Assembly (NCBI GenBank): GCA_963665935.1 | Contig: OY762510.1 | Location: forward strand, 2,046,001-2,110,000 | DNA from: Syntrophus sp963665935 | Lineage (GTDB): Bacteria > Desulfobacterota > Syntrophia > Syntrophales > Syntrophaceae | DNA: 64,000 bases | Direction of reading: 5' to 3' | In this document: in pieces, positions 15,890-25,561 of the stretch | How positions within the stretch are numbered: the first letter of the stretch is position 1 | How the letters are laid out: each line of letters starts with the position of its first letter | Notes under the pieces: model-generated | Seen by the model: the letters and a program-made list of their open reading frames with translations, nothing else | What the model was told of the DNA's origin: nothing | Database searches by the model: none | Position numbers and translations under genes: made by a program

Positions 15890-18800
15890 TCAGACTCTCC
15901 GGCATCCGGGGCCGGTCAGGGTGCTGCGGCCGCCTGTCCCGGGGATGACTTGGATCTGAGTGCCGATGCGTTCCTTCAATGCTGCGACGTGGGAGATGAC
16001 GCCGATCAGCTTACCGTCCCGGCGCAGTCCCGCCAGGGTTTCCAGGGCCGTTTCCAGGGCGTCTTCGTCGAGGGTGCCGAAGCCCTCATCGAGGAAGAGT
16101 GAATCAACCCGGACATTCCGGCTGGCCATCGAGGAAAGGCCAAGGGCCAGGGCAAGGCTCACGATAAAGCTTTCACCGCCGGAGAGATTCTTCGTGGAGC
16201 GGATCTCTCCGGCCTGATAATTGTCGATGACGTTTAATTCCAAGGGCTGCGATTCATCGCGGATCAGCAGATATCGGTCCGTCATTTTTCGAAGTTGCCG
16301 GTTGGCAAATTTCGTCATTCTCTCGAAGGTCAGGCCCTGGGCAAAGTTACGGAACTTTTTCCCATCGGCGGAACCGATGAGCTCACGGAGATCATTCCAG
16401 CGGTCACACTCCCTTTTCTGGGCTTCAAGATTCCGGAGGCGCTCCTGTTGTTTTTCCCTCATTTTTTTGTCTTCGCTCAAAGTCTTCAGAATGCCGCCGA
16501 TTTCAAGCCCGATTTGCTTTTGGTCCGCATCGCAGGCATTGAAGTCTTCCTGAAGGGCTTCCCGGGGCTGGTCGGTCAGATCCTTTTCGCGCTCGGAAGC
16601 GAGGGCCTCCCGTCTGTCCTTCTGTCTGGCCTCCAGTTCGGTCCCTTCCCGAATCAGGGCGTTTTCTCTCCGGGCAAGGGTCTCCCGTTCCTCTTCACCG
16701 AGCCGTGAAGCAAGGTACTCGGCTTCAGACTTGAATTCCGCCGTGAATATCTTCTCCTGCAGTTCCTGCTCCGCTTTGGCCAGTTCTCCTTTTCTTCGGT
16801 CAACGCTTCCGGCCAGAAGAAAAATTTTCTCCTGCAAGGCGCTGATTTCCTTTTCGATTTTTCCCATTTCTTCCCGGGCCTTTTCCAGCGTTTTGCCTGC
16901 GGATTCCACGGCAGCCGCAAGATGCTTTTCCACCCGATCCGGGTCCTGCTCCCCGAAAATTTCCCGGCGGGAGGCGTTCAGCGCATCGTACTCCCCCCCT
17001 TGCTCCTGGCGCTTTTTCCGCCTTGCCGCCAGGTCCTGTTCCAGGGTGGACAGCAGGGCCCGGTTCTTGTCGATTCCGGCCAGCAGATCGGCGATCTTCC
17101 TTTCGAGGGTTGTTCTCTCTTCCTGCATTGCCTGCCACGCATTCCGGCGTTCTCTCAAGGAATTCAGTATGCCGTCAAGGCCGGCGGAGGGGAGTTGTTC
17201 AATGCCGAAGGGTTCGACATCTTTAAGGGCTTCAGCGCGCGTCCTGTCGGCTTCCTCTGTCAGGGCGGCATCTTCTTTGACGAGTCGTTCATATTCCAGA
17301 ACGGAAGTTTCCAGCTTATGTCGGGCCTCCAGCAGCGCCTTTGCGGATTTTTCCAGGGCCAGCCCTTTCTTTTCCAGGACGTTCCGGGCTGCCTTTTCCT
17401 TTTTGCTCTTTTCTTCGGCGGTGGACACCAGGCGGGAAATCTCGGAAATCTTCCGCAACGTGGACTCTCTTTCCCTGGAGAGCCACTCCCCCCGCTCTTC
17501 CGGCAGAACGTCAATATGCAATGCCTGCAGGGCCTGGACGCACTGTCCTTCGTCCGTTTCGAGAAGGGCCGTTTTTTCCTCCAGGTCCTTTTTGTCGCGG
17601 GAAATTTCCGTTTCTTTCCCGGCCCGGCGGACTTCCAGCTTCCGCAGTTTTTCTGACATCTCCTTGAATCCGGACTTCGCATCTTTCAGCGCGGCTTCCG
17701 TCTCGTTCAATTCCGGAACATTCCCCAAGGCGTAAGGATGTCCGGTGGCGCCGCACAGGGGGCAGGGCTTGCCGTCTTCCAGTCTCTTCCTGTCTTCTTC
17801 CAGATCGCGGATGCGGTTCAGAAGCGCTGCCCGGATCTCCAGATTCTCGATGGCTCCCTCCATGAGCCGCCTTTTTTCCGCCAACGATTCAATTTCCCGG
17901 GCGAGCAGCCCGTGTTCTTCCTCTGTCCTTTCAATGTCTGCGGAGAGCTTCTTGATCGTTTCTCCGGTCTTTCCCATCCGCTCGATGCCTTGGCCGATTG
18001 AAAATAGAATTTGTTCCCGGTCCTTGAGGATGTCGTTTTCTTCGCGCCACTGGCCGATTTCCCGCCCTTTGAGGAGGTCGCCGATTTTCTCCGTCAGCCT
18101 TTGAACTTCCTCTTTGCTTTTTTCATAATCCCGGCGCAATTGATCGCAATCCGCCTGGCCCTTCCCATATTTCGCGGCCAATGTCTCTTTCTCCCCGGCT
18201 GCCGCGGCAAGGGCTTCCCTGGTGAGGGACACTCTGGAGTCGATGCTCTTAAGGAATTCGAAAGAGCGGGCTATGGCGGAAAGGTTGGTCAGTAGGGCGG
18301 AGTCGGATGCGGATCTTTCCAAGGCGTTCTGGATGTCCTTCAGGGTCTTCTGATGTCCCTGCAGATCCTGATTTGAAATTTCGATGACGTTCCGGAAACT
18401 CCTCGCCTTTTTTCCCAGGTCCGCCAGCGCGTTGTCCTGCTCGACAAGCTGTTTTTTCTGCTCGGTGATGCGGGCATCGAGTCCACGCACCTTTTTGATC
18501 ACTTCCGCTTCCGCCAGTTGCCTGGTTCGTGCCTCTGCCAATCCGGTTTCTGCGGCCTGGTTCGCCGCCAGTGCCTCTGATCGGGCTTTTTCCCTCTGCG
18601 ACAGCATGGCTCTTGCCCCGGCCAGATCCTTGCTTTCGGTCTCCTGTTGACCGCGCAGGGCAACGATCCCCCGATAATCCCCGTCCAGGCTCAGGGCTTT
18701 GCGGGCTCGTTCCAGCTTCCTCGCCTCCGACTCGAAGTCTGTCCGGCGCTGGACAAAAGCCTGCCGTTTCTGATCCAGCTCGATTAGCTCTCTCTCCAGG

Positions 18801-19561
18801 TTTTGAATTCCCTCGAGCCAGATCAGGTCCTTCCGAATTTTATCCAGATTTCCCCTCCGTTCCCTCTCCCGTTCCTGTTTTTCCTGCAGGGACCATTGCA
18901 GATTTTCTTCTTCTTCGTCGCTTAGAACACGGATTCCTCTGAGTTCAGCCTGAAGCAGTCCCAACGTTTCCCGCTCTTTTGAATGGCGTTCGTAGACCCT
19001 TTCGGAGATCCGGCTGTAGATTTCCGTGCCGGTGATCTGTTCCAGAATGGGCGACCGCTTATCGGGAGAGGCCTGGAGAAAGGCGGTAAATCCTCCCTGG
19101 GCAAGGAGCATCGATCGGGTGAAGCGCTCGTAATCCATCCCCGTGACCTTCTCAACCAACTCGCCCACGGAGTTCATCTTCGCTTCCAGCACCTTGCCGG
19201 AATCCGCATCACTGATTTCATGGCGCGCCGGTTGCAGTTCCCCGCCGGGTCTCCTCCGGGCGCGGTGCTGACTCCAGGAGCAGCGGTAACGTCCCTTCTG
19301 TGTCTCGAAGGTGACCTCGGCAGAGCATTCTCCGGCCTGGCGCGACATGATTTCGTTGGAACTCTTGGTAACCTTGTCCAGGCGGGGCGTCCGGCCGTAG
19401 AGCCCGAGGCAGATGGCGTCCAGGAGGGTCGTTTTTCCCGAGCCGGTGGGACCGGTGATGGCGAAGAGGCCGTCGGAGCAGTAGTCCGGATGGGTAAAAT
19501 CGATCTCCCAGTCGCCGGAGAGAGAATTCAGGTTCTTGAAACGTACGCTTAGTATCCTCAT
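15890..19561 (-). CDS. sbcC: DNA double-strand-break repair ATPase SbcC
   Basis: The 1223-residue protein has an N-terminal Walker A (FAITGPTGSGKTTLLDA, residues about 33-48), long coiled coils on both sides of a zinc hook (GKPCPLCGATGHP), and C-terminal signature and Walker B elements (LSGGESFIVSLALALGLSS and VDSLFLDEGFGTLDED). SbcC forms the SbcCD nuclease complex that processes hairpins and blocked DNA ends. It begins 11 bp after sbcD on the same strand, as usual for the pair. Length is in the normal range and no interruption is seen. Confidence 0.97.
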   Translation of the reverse strand: MRILSVRFKNLNSLSGDWEIDFTHPDYCSDGLFAITGPTGSGKTTLLDAICLGLYGRTPRLDKVTKSSNEIMSRQAGECSAEVTFETQKGRYRCSWSQHRARRRPGGELQPARHEISDADSGKVLEAKMNSVGELVEKVTGMDYERFTRSMLLAQGGFTAFLQASPDKRSPILEQITGTEIYSRISERVYERHSKERETLGLLQAELRGIRVLSDEEEENLQWSLQEKQERERERRGNLDKIRKDLIWLEGIQNLERELIELDQKRQAFVQRRTDFESEARKLERARKALSLDGDYRGIVALRGQQETESKDLAGARAMLSQREKARSEALAANQAAETGLAEARTRQLAEAEVIKKVRGLDARITEQKKQLVEQDNALADLGKKARSFRNVIEISNQDLQGHQKTLKDIQNALERSASDSALLTNLSAIARSFEFLKSIDSRVSLTREALAAAAGEKETLAAKYGKGQADCDQLRRDYEKSKEEVQRLTEKIGDLLKGREIGQWREENDILKDREQILFSIGQGIERMGKTGETIKKLSADIERTEEEHGLLAREIESLAEKRRLMEGAIENLEIRAALLNRIRDLEEDRKRLEDGKPCPLCGATGHPYALGNVPELNETEAALKDAKSGFKEMSEKLRKLEVRRAGKETEISRDKKDLEEKTALLETDEGQCVQALQALHIDVLPEERGEWLSRERESTLRKISEISRLVSTAEEKSKKEKAARNVLEKKGLALEKSAKALLEARHKLETSVLEYERLVKEDAALTEEADRTRAEALKDVEPFGIEQLPSAGLDGILNSLRERRNAWQAMQEERTTLERKIADLLAGIDKNRALLSTLEQDLAARRKKRQEQGGEYDALNASRREIFGEQDPDRVEKHLAAAVESAGKTLEKAREEMGKIEKEISALQEKIFLLAGSVDRRKGELAKAEQELQEKIFTAEFKSEAEYLASRLGEEERETLARRENALIREGTELEARQKDRREALASEREKDLTDQPREALQEDFNACDADQKQIGLEIGGILKTLSEDKKMREKQQERLRNLEAQKRECDRWNDLRELIGSADGKKFRNFAQGLTFERMTKFANRQLRKMTDRYLLIRDESQPLELNVIDNYQAGEIRSTKNLSGGESFIVSLALALGLSSMASRNVRVDSLFLDEGFGTLDEDALETALETLAGLRRDGKLIGVISHVAALKERIGTQIQVIPGTGGRSTLTGPGCRRV

Positions 19562-19572
19562 CCTTGATGTTC

Positions 19573-20802
19573 CTATTCGGACTGCGGGTCTGCCTCGTTC
19601 AGGAAGACCAGAATCTCCCCATAGGCATCCATCAGAGCCCGGCGCTGTTCCCCGGGGATCTCATGGGCGTCGAGGCAACGTTGAAACACCTCCGTCACAT
19701 CCAGGTCATCCAGGGTTTCTTCCTTATTTTCCCCGCTCAGGGCCCGTTCGAGGACCCGGTTGTTCTTGACTCGAAGGATTTCGATGGCGGTTCCTGCGAC
19801 GGCTTCATCCAGCTTTTCCCGCAAAGTTGAGGCGATTTCATTCCCTTCATATGCGATCTCCAGCCAGATGGGGCGGCCTTCCGCCTTCAACCCATCGATT
19901 TTCCGGGCGAGTGTAGCCCAATCCCCGCGCAAGGTCTCCAATTCCTGAAAGCGGGGTATGGGAATCGTCGAAACGGCCGGGATACCGCTGGAAAAATGCA
20001 CCAGGGTCACGCTCTTTTCCTGCCCCGCTTCCCCGAATCCAATGGGCAGAGGCGAACCGGAATAGCGGATGAAATCGGAGTCGCTGACCTTCTGCGGGAT
20101 ATGGAGATGGCCCAGGGCAAGGTAATCGATGGCTTCGGGGAAGACATCCCTTCCGACCTGGGCGAGAGAGCCGATATACAGTTCGCGAACGCCGTCGCCG
20201 TCGATCGTCTGGCCGCCTGTCGCGAAGAGATGGCCCATCGCCACGATCGGGACCGGTTTTCCCAGTTCGGCCCGTGTCCGCTCCGCCGCCTCACAGACCG
20301 AACGGTAATGCCTTCGAATTCCCTCGACGATTTTCCGCTCCTTGTCCTCAAGACTTTCCCCTGCTTCGGCGGTGCGGATATCGTGATCCCGGAGATAGGG
20401 AACAGCGCAGAGGATCAGACGCGGCTCGCCATCCGATCCGGTCAGAACGATCAGCTCCTCTTCAGACTGCTCAGAGGCATGGCCGACCACAAAAATATTC
20501 AGGAATTTCAGGAGTTCCTTTGGGGCATTCAGAAAGGACGGAGAATCGTGATTTCCGGCGGTGATCACCACGGAGCGGCTGGAAGAGGAGGCCGCACGGC
20601 AGAGAAACCGGTAATACAGCTCCTGCGCGCGGTTGCTCGGGGTGCTGTTGTCGAACACATCCCCCGAAACAAGGAGCACGTCTATCTCTTCGGCTTCGAT
20701 CAAATCAGCCAGCCAGTTCAGAAATGCCTCGTACTCGTCGTATCTCTTTCGGCCATAGAGTGTTCGCCCGATGTGCCAGTCTGAAGTGTGGAGAAGTTTC
20801 AT
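19573..20802 (-). CDS. sbcD: exonuclease subunit SbcD
   Basis: The 409-residue protein carries the Mre11/SbcD metallophosphoesterase motifs in order: SDWHIGR near residue 7, VSGDVFDN, AGNHDSP, and GHLH further on. These residues bind two manganese ions. Together with SbcC it forms an ATP-dependent nuclease. It is placed between the penicillin-binding protein gene (18 bp upstream) and sbcC (11 bp downstream), so the three are likely one transcript. Confidence 0.97.
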   Translation of the reverse strand: MKLLHTSDWHIGRTLYGRKRYDEYEAFLNWLADLIEAEEIDVLLVSGDVFDNSTPSNRAQELYYRFLCRAASSSSRSVVITAGNHDSPSFLNAPKELLKFLNIFVVGHASEQSEEELIVLTGSDGEPRLILCAVPYLRDHDIRTAEAGESLEDKERKIVEGIRRHYRSVCEAAERTRAELGKPVPIVAMGHLFATGGQTIDGDGVRELYIGSLAQVGRDVFPEAIDYLALGHLHIPQKVSDSDFIRYSGSPLPIGFGEAGQEKSVTLVHFSSGIPAVSTIPIPRFQELETLRGDWATLARKIDGLKAEGRPIWLEIAYEGNEIASTLREKLDEAVAGTAIEILRVKNNRVLERALSGENKEETLDDLDVTEVFQRCLDAHEIPGEQRRALMDAYGEILVFLNEADPQSE

Positions 20803-20820
20803 TTTGCGAAGTCGTCCAGA

Positions 20821-22833
20821 TCAGGGACCTTTCGGCGTATCAACAGCCGGCTGCCCTTCCCCATCCGTTTGTGGCTGAGGGGTGGGAGCCGGGGAGGGGA
20901 GGGTCCCTCCGCCATGCTGGGGGCAAGGCTCGGTCGGTTCGGTGCCGGCGAGATAAAATTCCTCTTTTTTCTCCGGACAGTCCGGCGTCGCCAGGCGGCC
21001 TGTGGCCGGGTCGATGGATACGGAAACGACCGTCTCCGGTTTCGGGAAGTCCAGGACCGGCTTGGCTGCCAGGGCGGAACGCATGAATCTTTCCCAGATC
21101 GGCGCGCAGACGGACCCGCCGGTGAACCCCTTTCCGCCGGATACCGGCTTGTCATGGCCTATCCAGATGCCGGTGATGACCTGAGGGGTATAGCCGATAA
21201 ACCAGGCATCCTGGTAGTTGTCGGTGGTGCCGGTCTTCCCGGCGGACGGACGTTCCAGACTGAATTTCTTCAGCGTCTTTGCCGTTCCGTAGGTCAGGAC
21301 GTCTTTCATCATCGAGGTCGTGACGAAGGCGGTGGCGGGAGACAATACGGGAGTCACCACGGACGGATTTTCCGTCCAGGCGTTATGATACCGATCGTAG
21401 ATCCGGAGAATGGTCCGCGCTTCGGATCGGGAACCTCCGTTGGCCAGGGGGGTGTAAGCCTCAACGAGATCGGTCAAGGTGACCTCCTCCGTCCCAAGGG
21501 CCAGGGAGAGATTGTGAGCACGCAAGGGAAGCCCCAGCTTTCCGGCAAAATCGATGAAATAGGAGACGCCGATGGTATCGAGGAGCCGTACGGCGATTAC
21601 ATTGTCAGAGTGGGCCAGGGCCTGCCTGAGTGAAATCTCTCCATAGCGTTCATTTCCGTAATTCTGCGGGGTCCAGCTTTCGTTCGTCCCCCAGGTGTAG
21701 GTGACCGGGGCGTCATTCCAGATGCTGCTGGCCGTATACCTCTTTTCCAGGGCGGCGGCGTAGATGAAGGGTTTGATGGCGGAGCCGGGCTGACGCTTGG
21801 CGTAAAAGGCCCGGTTATAGGCGCTCGCGGAAAAATCCACCCCGCCTGCGACGGCCAGGACATCCCCCGTATTGGGGTCCAGACAAAGCAGGGCGCCCTG
21901 AAGAGTCGGGGAGATCTTTCTTACGCCTTCACGCAGGACCTGTTCGGCCCGCCTCTGCAGGGCCAGGTCCATGGCGGAAATGACTTCCAGCCCGCCTCTC
22001 TCTATGATCTCAGCGCCGTACCTCTCGACCAGTTTGTTGCGGATCGCATCTACATAGTAGGGGGCCTCGCCCTTTTTGATGGGGGATACGGCCGCAGCAG
22101 TCAGTTTCTGTTTTTTCTGAGGTGAAATCATTTCAAGCTCCGCCATGCGGCTGAGGACGAGGTTCCGCCGATTCCGGACAACGGAGGACGATCCGAAAGG
22201 ATTGTAGCGGTTCGGGGCCTTGGGAACACCGGCCAGCAGAGCGCATTCGGCTTCGGTCAAATCCCGGGGCGATTTATCGAAATAGATCCGGGCCGCCTGG
22301 GCAATGCCCCACGCCCCGTTGCCGTAATAGATTTCGTTCAGGTACATCTCCAGAATCTGATTCTTGCTGTATTTGCGTTCGTATTCCATGGCCAGGAGGC
22401 CTTCCTTGATCTTTCTGTCAAGGGTCTTCTGTCCGGAGAGGTATTTGTTCTTGATGAGCTGTTGCGTGATCGTCGATCCGCCTTCGGCGAGTTTCCCTTT
22501 GGCGACATCTTTCACCAGAGCCCGGGCGATCCCGCGGATATCAATGCCAGGATGGTCGTAAAAGCGGGAATCTTCGATGGCCACCACGGCCTTCAGCAGG
22601 AACGGATTGATCCGGTCGATGGAGACCCAATAGCGTTCCCGGGGAAGGATCCTGCCGACGAATTGTCCTTTGCTGTCAAAGATTTTTATGGAGGAATAGT
22701 TGGAAGGCAAGGCCGGGTAAGCAGCCAGTTTTTCCGCCCCTTCAGCCGGGAAGGCCAGGCCTGAAGCCAGGAAGAACCCTAAAAAGGCCAGGAGAAACCA
22801 TTTTTTACACGCTTTGAAAAAAAAGAAAACCAA
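20821..22833 (-). CDS. penicillin-binding protein 1A (GT51 glycosyltransferase/transpeptidase)
   Basis: The 670-residue protein has an N-terminal membrane anchor (WFLLAFLGFFLASGLAF), a GT51 glycosyltransferase domain (AIEDSRFYDHPGID with the catalytic Glu, GGSTITQQLIKNKYL, residues about 85-250) and a transpeptidase domain with SxxK (PGSAIKPF), SxN (SDN) and KTG (GKTGTTDNY). The C-terminal tail is Pro-rich. It polymerises and cross-links peptidoglycan in the periplasm. It is the first gene of the run with sbcD and sbcC; this association has no evident functional link. Confidence 0.93.
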   Translation of the reverse strand: MVFFFFKACKKWFLLAFLGFFLASGLAFPAEGAEKLAAYPALPSNYSSIKIFDSKGQFVGRILPRERYWVSIDRINPFLLKAVVAIEDSRFYDHPGIDIRGIARALVKDVAKGKLAEGGSTITQQLIKNKYLSGQKTLDRKIKEGLLAMEYERKYSKNQILEMYLNEIYYGNGAWGIAQAARIYFDKSPRDLTEAECALLAGVPKAPNRYNPFGSSSVVRNRRNLVLSRMAELEMISPQKKQKLTAAAVSPIKKGEAPYYVDAIRNKLVERYGAEIIERGGLEVISAMDLALQRRAEQVLREGVRKISPTLQGALLCLDPNTGDVLAVAGGVDFSASAYNRAFYAKRQPGSAIKPFIYAAALEKRYTASSIWNDAPVTYTWGTNESWTPQNYGNERYGEISLRQALAHSDNVIAVRLLDTIGVSYFIDFAGKLGLPLRAHNLSLALGTEEVTLTDLVEAYTPLANGGSRSEARTILRIYDRYHNAWTENPSVVTPVLSPATAFVTTSMMKDVLTYGTAKTLKKFSLERPSAGKTGTTDNYQDAWFIGYTPQVITGIWIGHDKPVSGGKGFTGGSVCAPIWERFMRSALAAKPVLDFPKPETVVSVSIDPATGRLATPDCPEKKEEFYLAGTEPTEPCPQHGGGTLPSPAPTPQPQTDGEGQPAVDTPKGP

Positions 22834-23051
22834 CGAAAATCACCTCAAAAAAATTAAAATGACGGACATTTAAACCGGGCAACCTCTCCGTTGCTGTTTT
22901 GAGTTGAACTCTTTCCAGATTTCCCTCGGGGTGACGAGATTTGTTGCCGGCGTCTTGTATCGGGGACGACTTGTATCACACCTCGAAAAAGATCACCATG
23001 GGAGGAATCTCCTAATGGTCATTTCGCTTTCCGGGGTTAGGCCTTTCTGAT

Positions 23052-24200
23052 TTACAGCGGGGAGGAAAATTCTTCAAAGGGGAGGGAAAAGGTAAACACC
23101 GTGCCTGCTTCCTGAGATGTCGAAAAAGTCACCCGACCGCCCAGAATCTTCTCTCCGAAGAGTTTCATGGAAAAGGTGCCGATTCCTCTTCCGGCTTGTT
23201 CCTTCGTGCTGAAATTCCGTTGAAAAATTCTAAGGGATATTTCCTGGGGGATGCCTTCCGCATTCCACACGTTAAACGACATCTGACCGCCTTTATGCTC
23301 ACACCAGATTTTCACCGTGCCTGCTTCTCCTGTGGCTTCCAAGGCATTGATGACCATATTGAACAGCACGTGCAGTAACAGCGAGAGGTCCGTGTTGATT
23401 GAAATATTTGGATAATCTTCAGGAAATTCTATTTTTTTCTTATTTGCGGCCGGATGGTTGGCGAAAAAAGAACAAAGTTCCCCAAGGATCTGCTTCAGGG
23501 TAACCGGACGCCTCACGGGCTGATAGGAGGAAGAATCCCCTTGCGACAGGCAGCGCTGAATGGCAACCTCGGAGTGCAGGCGCAAGGATGCCTCATAAAT
23601 ATTCTGCGCAAGGACCGAGGGATTGTCTTGAACGAGAAGTTCACTCGCCCATACCAGGGCGGACAACATATTGTTGACGTCATGGAAGAAAGCCCTTTCC
23701 AGCGCAGCCCTTTGCTGCTGCCGGGAAATATCCTGAAGGAAGATCAAAAGAAAAATTCCCCCCGCTATTCTGATCGGGCATGATCGTACAAGCAGGGCAA
23801 TATCTACACTCTGACCGTCCCTGTTTGCTGACAGGGCGCACATTCTCTCAACGGGCCTGTCCTGAGTCAGGCTTGACACGATGGCAATGGCAGCGCCGCA
23901 TGTCGGGCAGAATTTCGTGGTGCCGCATCCTGCGGGCTCATCATGGGCATGGATGCACTCCAATGCTTCGCCGAGACGCAAGCCAAAGGCCTGTTGCGCA
24001 TCATGAATTCCCAGCATCTGCATGAAGGTATCGTTGAATGCCACCAATTGACGATGTTCATTCAAAACGGCGAGCAGGCCGCTCACGGAACAGAGCAATC
24101 CTTCCAGGACAGGATTATGGCACACCATTTCAATTTCTGCGGTCAGCTCATCGCCCTTTGCTTTCTCGGCAGGAGCAAAATAGGTATCCATAGGTTTCAC
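23052..24200 (-). CDS. PAS-domain sensor histidine kinase with Cys/His cluster
   Basis: The 382-residue protein has no membrane segment. A PAS-like domain (about residues 30-160) contains a dense metal-ligand pattern: Cys82, His84, His86, Cys92, Cys98 and Cys101 (CIHAHDEPAGCGTTKFCPTC). The kinase part has an H-box FFHDVNNMLSAL (His173), an N-box NMVINALEAT and a G-box GRGIGTFSMKLFGEKILGG. The Cys/His set suggests a bound metal or redox sensing, which is inference. It lies 58 bp after the rhodanese gene on the same strand. No response regulator is adjacent. Confidence 0.8.
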   Translation of the reverse strand: MKPMDTYFAPAEKAKGDELTAEIEMVCHNPVLEGLLCSVSGLLAVLNEHRQLVAFNDTFMQMLGIHDAQQAFGLRLGEALECIHAHDEPAGCGTTKFCPTCGAAIAIVSSLTQDRPVERMCALSANRDGQSVDIALLVRSCPIRIAGGIFLLIFLQDISRQQQRAALERAFFHDVNNMLSALVWASELLVQDNPSVLAQNIYEASLRLHSEVAIQRCLSQGDSSSYQPVRRPVTLKQILGELCSFFANHPAANKKKIEFPEDYPNISINTDLSLLLHVLFNMVINALEATGEAGTVKIWCEHKGGQMSFNVWNAEGIPQEISLRIFQRNFSTKEQAGRGIGTFSMKLFGEKILGGRVTFSTSQEAGTVFTFSLPFEEFSSPL

Positions 24201-24258
24201 GCCTCCGGATATTTGCTTTTTGTTTGTTATGTCGCCCGACAGATTCTACGTTGGCCGA

Positions 24259-25254
24259 TTATACCTCATTCAGGATATCTTTTGCAAAACTTCCGGCGAG
24301 TTGATCCTGTCCGGGCATTCCCCTTTCTTTGGGGAGAGATTCCTGGCGTGACCACTCGTTCCAGCCGGCGAAGTACATCTTCGCCGAATCAAAGCCGGCC
24401 AGGTGCAGCGACAGAAGCACCGCACTCGAACGGGCCCCTTTGAAGCAGTAAACGACAATCTCATCCCCGGGCGAGAGTCCCGCTGACCTGAATAGGTCCC
24501 GCAGTTCGGATCGCGATTTAAAGGACCCTGTTTTAGCGCCCTGTCGCTCGAAGACATCGGTCCAGGGGAGACCGATGGCGCCAGGGATTCTGCCCGGTTC
24601 CAGGACGACCTCCCGCGGCGGATTCCCCTCCCGGATCACGTAGGGCGCGGCGGCTACTCCTAAAAATTCCAGCGCATTTCGAACATCGAGAAATTTTGCC
24701 CCCCGATCCAGAGCTGCAAGCGCTTCGCTCATCGACAGAAACCGGCTCCTGCCGACGCCGGTATTGTGAGGAATGTCAAGGGCCGGGGTTGAGCCGGCCT
24801 CTCCCTGTGCCAGCGGGAAGCCCCTTTGCCTCCACTGGAAATTTCCACCATTGAGAACACGCATGCTTTCGAGGGGGAATCCCGCATGCTCGGCCATATA
24901 CAAGGCACGGCAGGACCGGCCAAATCCCGCAGACGGCAATTGTTCGGTGAAGACGATTTGACGGCTTCCGTCGATGCCGCAAGCGAGCATTTTGCCCAGG
25001 ATCACCTGGCGCATAAACTCCAGCCCGCTATCCGCCTCAAGGGAACGATAGTCCCAGAAGACGGGAATATTGAAAGCCCCTGGAATGTGCAGCTCGCTGA
25101 AATCCCTGGAATCCGAAACATCGACGACAACCGCGTCCTCCAACCTTTCGGCAAGCTCGGCAGGCGACAGAAGGATCTTCTCCGCATAACTCTGCAAAAC
25201 GCCCAGGAAGCCCGGCGCCTCCGATTCGTATCCCGGATATTTCATCTTCCCCAT
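24259..25254 (-). CDS. tandem-rhodanese sulfurtransferase
   Basis: The 331-residue protein has two rhodanese domains. The C-terminal one has a full active-site loop, YCFKGARSSAVL, with the catalytic Cys. The N-terminal one (about residues 30-140) reads VFTEQLPSAGFGRS at the equivalent place and lacks the Cys, so it is probably structural. Rhodaneses move sulfane sulfur from thiosulfate or persulfides to thiols. No signal peptide is seen, so it is likely cytoplasmic. It is followed by the sensor kinase gene and might share a transcript. Confidence 0.85.
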   Translation of the reverse strand: MGKMKYPGYESEAPGFLGVLQSYAEKILLSPAELAERLEDAVVVDVSDSRDFSELHIPGAFNIPVFWDYRSLEADSGLEFMRQVILGKMLACGIDGSRQIVFTEQLPSAGFGRSCRALYMAEHAGFPLESMRVLNGGNFQWRQRGFPLAQGEAGSTPALDIPHNTGVGRSRFLSMSEALAALDRGAKFLDVRNALEFLGVAAAPYVIREGNPPREVVLEPGRIPGAIGLPWTDVFERQGAKTGSFKSRSELRDLFRSAGLSPGDEIVVYCFKGARSSAVLLSLHLAGFDSAKMYFAGWNEWSRQESLPKERGMPGQDQLAGSFAKDILNEV

Positions 25255-25561
25255 ACCTGCTCAACCTCCTGAAACGCATTTTCTTTAAAAAGCCTGACCG
25301 TTCATCCATGCACAACCGGTTCCAAGGCTCCGATCAGAATGGGGAGCATCTGTCCGCAAATGAAATGGCCCTTCCCATCTCCGGCAAGCCGGTAATAAGG
25401 ATGTTCTTTTTTCTGATGATGTATTATAAAAATTATAGAATCGGCTGAGTAGCTTTCCTCTCTGGTGGATAAATACCTGCGGAAATCTGAGCGGCCGATT
25501 GAAAGCGCCGTCAAGGATCATTCAGCGTTGAATAACAATTATGTGAATAGGGAGCTGAGCT

